Shown: positions 7,252 through 8,979 of the stretch, in pieces
How the letters are laid out: each line of letters opens with the position of its first letter
How positions within the stretch are numbered: position 1 is the stretch's first letter
Assembly (NCBI GenBank): GCA_041582875.1
Contig: JBFHGX010000154.1
Coordinates: forward strand, 1-8,979
Length of the DNA stretch: 8,979 nucleotides
Direction of reading: 5' to 3'
Source of the DNA: UBA6244 sp041582875
GTDB taxonomy: Bacteria; Bacteroidota; Bacteroidia; Bacteroidales; F082
The notes under the pieces: generated by a model
The model's database searches: none
What the model was told of the DNA's origin: nothing
Seen by the model: only the letters and a program-made list of their open reading frames with translations
Program-made: the position numbers and the translations under genes

Positions 7252-7890
7252 TTGAGTTTGCGGATTGTTTCGGTCAATATCGGAAAAAGAACAACCATTG
7301 TTTACAATGGGAAGGAGGAAGAAACCGGGATTTATAAATATCCGGTGGAGGGCTCAATTTTTCTGGGTAAACAAGGTGTAATTGATGATCATGTGGTCGA
7401 CAGAAGATATCACGGAGGTGCCGACAAGGCTTGCTACACCTATGGACTTCAAGCATATGCCCACTGGAAAGTAGCTTTTCCTGAAGTGGAAATGCCATTG
7501 GGTATGTTTGGTGAAAATCTCACCATCAAGGGTCTTGACGAAACGCAAATTTATATTGGTCAGGTTTACAAAGTGGGTGAAGCGCTTATTCAGGTTTCCC
7601 AGCCCCGAATTCCCTGTTATAAGCTGGCTATACGTTTTAATGACAAACGTATTGTAAAGCTATTTCAACAGTCTGATTTTTCCGGTGTTTATTTTCGGGT
7701 ACTTCATGAAGGAAGGGTCGCTGTTGGCGATGATCTTTTGGAACAGGAAAATGGGCTTTCAAAATCCATTACAGTTGCTCAGGTATATCAGCTTTTTAAG
7801 GGAGGCGACCTTAATCCCAATTGGCTTGAGAAGGCTTTGAACGATCCCTATCTTTCTGAAAGCATGAAAGTTGATCTTCGTAGGAAATAA
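7252..7890 (+). CDS. MOSC-domain protein (YiiM-like), last gene of the suf cluster
   Basis: MOSC domains occur at the C terminus of molybdenum cofactor sulfurases and in stand-alone proteins such as E. coli YiiM, which acts in detoxifying N-hydroxylated bases. The 212-residue product shows the family pattern: GVIDDHVVDRRYHGGADKA at 42-60, MPLGMFGENL at 81-90, and SQPRIPCYKLA with the conserved cysteine C122. Residues about 167-212 look like the small three-helix domain that follows MOSC in YiiM. No ATG or GTG lies between the in-frame stop at 7222 and the conserved N terminus, so the start must be TTG, at 7252 or at 7258; the first lies 5 bases after the DUF59 gene. The close spacing places it in the suf operon. 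A role in sulfur handling is inference; the exact substrate is unknown. Confidence 0.87.
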   Translation: MSLRIVSVNIGKRTTIVYNGKEEETGIYKYPVEGSIFLGKQGVIDDHVVDRRYHGGADKACYTYGLQAYAHWKVAFPEVEMPLGMFGENLTIKGLDETQIYIGQVYKVGEALIQVSQPRIPCYKLAIRFNDKRIVKLFQQSDFSGVYFRVLHEGRVAVGDDLLEQENGLSKSITVAQVYQLFKGGDLNPNWLEKALNDPYLSESMKVDLRRK

Positions 7891-7983
7891 TAGTTTTCAT
7901 TGCATTTGCAACTAAGTCATGTCAGGTTTGAGCAAAATAACCCATACCTTGAATGTTGTGTCTTCTCCCTTAGGTCTTATTTG

Positions 7984-8063
7984 CCACTAAAGCTCCAAAA
8001 TACAAATAATTCACAAAGGTTAAAATTAGTGAATGAGCTCTTTGTGAACCTTAAAGCCTTGGT
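7984..8063. repeat. degenerate intergenic inverted repeat with CACxAAG-type units
   Basis: The core is a perfect 9-base inverted repeat, TTCACAAAG at 8010-8018 and CTTTGTGAA at 8040-8048, around a 21-base loop. Outside it the arms continue as loosely repeated units of about 8-9 bases (CACTAAAG, CTCCAAAA, TACAAATAA on the left; ACCTTAAAG, CCTTGG on the right). From memory, long imperfect inverted repeats built of such units are scattered between genes in many Bacteroidota genomes. This would be a decayed copy. It lies in the roughly 300-base stretch between the MOSC gene and ssb, where I see no open reading frame of interest, tRNA or insertion sequence. Confidence 0.45.
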
Positions 8064-8068
8064 CGCCA

Positions 8069-8090
8069 TTGCTATTTGAGTTGCTATTTG
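8069..8090 (+). repeat. 10-base direct repeat TTGCTATTTG
   Basis: TTGCTATTTG occurs at 8069-8078 and again at 8081-8090, separated by AG, a period of 12 bases. It lies just right of the degenerate inverted repeat and has no evident function. Confidence 0.6.
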
Positions 8091-8117
8091 GTATGAACTT
8101 AATATGGCGCAACAAAT

Positions 8118-8152
8118 AAAAAAAGTCCGAATATTCACATCCGGACTTTTTT
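8118..8152. terminator. bidirectional intrinsic terminator between the suf operon and ssb
   Basis: GTCCG at 8125-8129 pairs with CGGAC at 8142-8146. The stem is extended by a run of seven A before it and six T after it, and the loop is 12 bases. The T run after the stem is present on both strands, so it can end transcripts from the suf/MOSC side (plus) and from ssb (minus), whose stop codon is only 33 bases away. For the suf operon it would leave a 3' tail of about 260 bases. Confidence 0.85.
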
Positions 8153-8185
8153 AACAACATAGCAGGTTAATGATGTATAGTGGGA

Positions 8186-8533
8186 TTAAGCCGTTGCGGC
8201 CTTTTTACTCAGCATGACCAATTCTCTGACTTCTACTTCCGTTACATAATGCATTTTACCTTCTTTGTCTTCCCACGAGCGGTTAATCAGTTTGCCTGTA
8301 ATGGCAACTTCCTGACCTTTTTGAAGGTATTTTTCGGCGATACGTGCTTGGTTGTTGCGAGCTACCACCCGGTGCCATTGGGTATCGGTTATACGTTCAC
8401 CCGCTTTGTTCTTGTAGGTTTCAGAAGTAGCCATACTAAACACAGTAATGGATTTGTCGTTGTTAAAGTTTGTTGTTGTTGGATTGGTGCCCAGGCGTCC
8501 AATCAGGTGAACAGAATTTCTTAAAGTTGTCAT
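8186..8533 (-). CDS. ssb: single-stranded DNA-binding protein, short form without acidic tail
   Basis: SSB binds exposed single-stranded DNA in replication, repair and recombination through an OB fold. From the ATG at 8533 the product is 115 residues: NSVHLIGRLGTNP at 6-18, a central ITVFSMATSETYKN strand, DTQWHRVVARNNQARIAEKYLQKGQEVAITGKL split over 50-82, and a last strand VTEVEVRELVMLS. This covers one complete OB fold. The protein ends KKAATA and has neither the glycine-rich linker nor the acidic DDDIPF-type tip that recruits partner proteins in E. coli SSB. The reading frame could extend 24 residues upstream to 8605, but that part is unlike SSB and contains the promoter-like box at 8582-8589, so 8533 is the better start. 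It may be a second SSB of the genome. It is convergent with the suf operon and shares its terminator. Confidence 0.92.
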   Translation of the reverse strand: MTTLRNSVHLIGRLGTNPTTTNFNNDKSITVFSMATSETYKNKAGERITDTQWHRVVARNNQARIAEKYLQKGQEVAITGKLINRSWEDKEGKMHYVTEVEVRELVMLSKKAATA

Positions 8534-8581
8534 GATAGTAAGTATTAAATGATTAAAAGTTTCGATGAACAATTGATGGAG

Positions 8582-8589
8582 CAAAACTA
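8582..8589 (-). promoter_or_regulatory. -7 box of the probable ssb promoter
   Basis: The minus strand reads TAGTTTTG, an exact TAnnTTTG match followed by C. The predicted start of transcription, near 8576, gives a leader of about 40 bases before the ATG at 8533. No Shine-Dalgarno sequence is visible in that leader. A 13-base palindrome touches the upstream edge of this box. Confidence 0.5.
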
Positions 8590-8602
8590 CATTGGTCCAA
8601 TG
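8590..8602. promoter_or_regulatory. 13-base palindrome abutting the ssb promoter box, possible operator
   Basis: CATTGGTCCAATG is a perfect palindrome of 6-base arms around one central base. It lies where the promoter spacer would be, directly next to the -7 box of ssb. The position suits a repressor site, but arms of 6 bases can arise by chance and no regulator is known from this window. Confidence 0.35.
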
Positions 8603-8630
8603 CAATTAGTCGGTTGTTAATCATTTACTT

Positions 8631-8685
8631 ACGTATATAAACGTGTATAAACGTTTTAAAATGGATAAGACACTTGTTATAAACG
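8631..8685. repeat. tandem 10-base AT-rich repeats with phased TATAAACG copies
   Basis: Three 10-base units follow one another: ACGTATATAA (8631-8640), ACGTGTATAA (8641-8650) and the weaker ACGTTTTAAA (8651-8660). The octamer TATAAACG occurs exactly at 8636-8643, 8646-8653 and 8678-8685, giving start-to-start spacings of 10 and 32 bases, close to one and three helical turns. The array lies about 50-100 bases upstream of the ssb promoter box and downstream of the PorP/SprF-like gene. It could be a protein-binding array or an AT-rich upstream promoter element. Confidence 0.5.
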
Positions 8686-8738
8686 ATATATAATTTTATC
8701 TCTGAAAAGAATTTTTAAACCCTATCTTGAATTAAAAC

Positions 8739-8979
8739 CTAAAACGGCGAACACTCCACCGGACTAAAGCTTCTTGATCTGGGCGCCATGAAGGCGTTTT
8801 TATCCTTGTTGATTAGTCCAATGTCATCCAGCTCAAAAATCAAACTGATTTCATGACTGGGACCGGTAAAATTCTGCCGGGCATTGATGTTCATCTCGTA
8901 GCTGTACATGATCTTCATGCGGTATTGCTGCGTGAAGGGGATGTTTAATCCCACCATCACATCAAAACTGCTGAACTCA
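8739..8979 (-). CDS. PorP/SprF-family type IX secretion membrane protein, C-terminal end only
   Basis: The frame is open through the right edge, so the gene starts outside the window; 79 residues are visible before the TAG at 8739-8741. PorP/SprF proteins are outer-membrane barrels linked to the type IX secretion system and gliding, often paired with large adhesin-like or PorE-like partners. The call rests on the family's C-terminal pattern: a strand of the form FDVMVGLNIPF, then YRMKIMYSYEMNIN, a turn, and GPSHEISLIFEL, the usual last barrel strand. The family normally ends at about that point, whereas here some 28 more residues follow, including one Cys and a basic-Ser stretch (PRSRSFSP). 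A GTG at 8958-8960 is not a credible start, because conserved sequence continues before it. I see no clear terminator after the gene. Confidence 0.75.
   Translation of the reverse strand, partial: EFSSFDVMVGLNIPFTQQYRMKIMYSYEMNINARQNFTGPSHEISLIFELDDIGLINKDKNAFMAPRSRSFSPVECSPF

Noticed and set aside
7900..7911. Small palindrome TTGCATTTGCAA just after the MOSC gene
   Set aside because: The arms are 5 bases with only 2 between, too tight for a hairpin; it lies downstream of the gene and has no T run, so neither terminator nor operator is supported.
8180..8524. 114-residue plus-strand reading frame opposite ssb
   Set aside because: Antisense to a clear OB-fold gene, and its product shows no family features.
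8534..8605. 24-residue N-terminal extension of the SSB reading frame
   Set aside because: The extension does not look like SSB, and it contains an exact promoter box and a palindrome; the ATG at 8533 starts at the conserved OB-fold N terminus.
1..8979. CRISPR array, insertion sequence, tRNA or phage genes
   Set aside because: I found no spaced direct repeats of the right size, no transposase or integrase reading frame, no cloverleaf-like sequence and no phage-type genes.

Overview
The window reads as chromosomal DNA from a member of the Bacteroidota. Three things point there. The right edge carries the end of a PorP/SprF-family protein, which belongs to the type IX secretion and gliding system known only from this phylum. 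The minus-strand gene at 338-1450 resembles the DUF4421 outer-membrane barrel family, which is mostly from Bacteroidota. The candidate promoters match the phylum's TAnnTTTG -7 box, and most genes lack a strong Shine-Dalgarno sequence. Genus and order cannot be fixed from this sequence alone.

Layout. At the left edge is the 3' part of an HPt (histidine phosphotransfer) protein gene. It converges on, and overlaps by 4 bases, a minus-strand gene for a predicted outer-membrane beta-barrel protein (DUF4421-like). That gene is divergent from the centre of the window, a seven-gene plus-strand cluster at 1578-7890: sufB, sufC, sufD, sufS, sufE, a DUF59/SufT-like gene and a MOSC-domain gene. Gaps inside the cluster are 1 to 41 bases, so it is almost certainly one operon. 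After it come about 300 bases without a gene, holding a degenerate inverted repeat, a short direct repeat and a bidirectional intrinsic terminator. On the far side, on the minus strand, are a short ssb gene and the C-terminal end of the PorP/SprF-family gene, cut by the right edge.

How the genes work together. SufS (cysteine desulfurase) takes sulfur from cysteine, SufE accepts it on a single cysteine and passes it to the SufBCD scaffold, and SufC supplies ATPase activity. The DUF59/SufT-like protein is a known accessory in Fe-S maturation. The MOSC protein belongs to a family tied to sulfur transfer and the molybdenum cofactor, which makes its place at the end of a sulfur-mobilising operon suggestive. 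No A-type carrier (SufA) and no Rrf2-type regulator is encoded here.

I see no clear new system; this is mainly a housekeeping region. The items most worth a second look are the MOSC gene in the suf operon, a cysteine-rich C-terminal tail on SufD, the tail-less SSB, and the helically phased repeats and small palindrome upstream of ssb.
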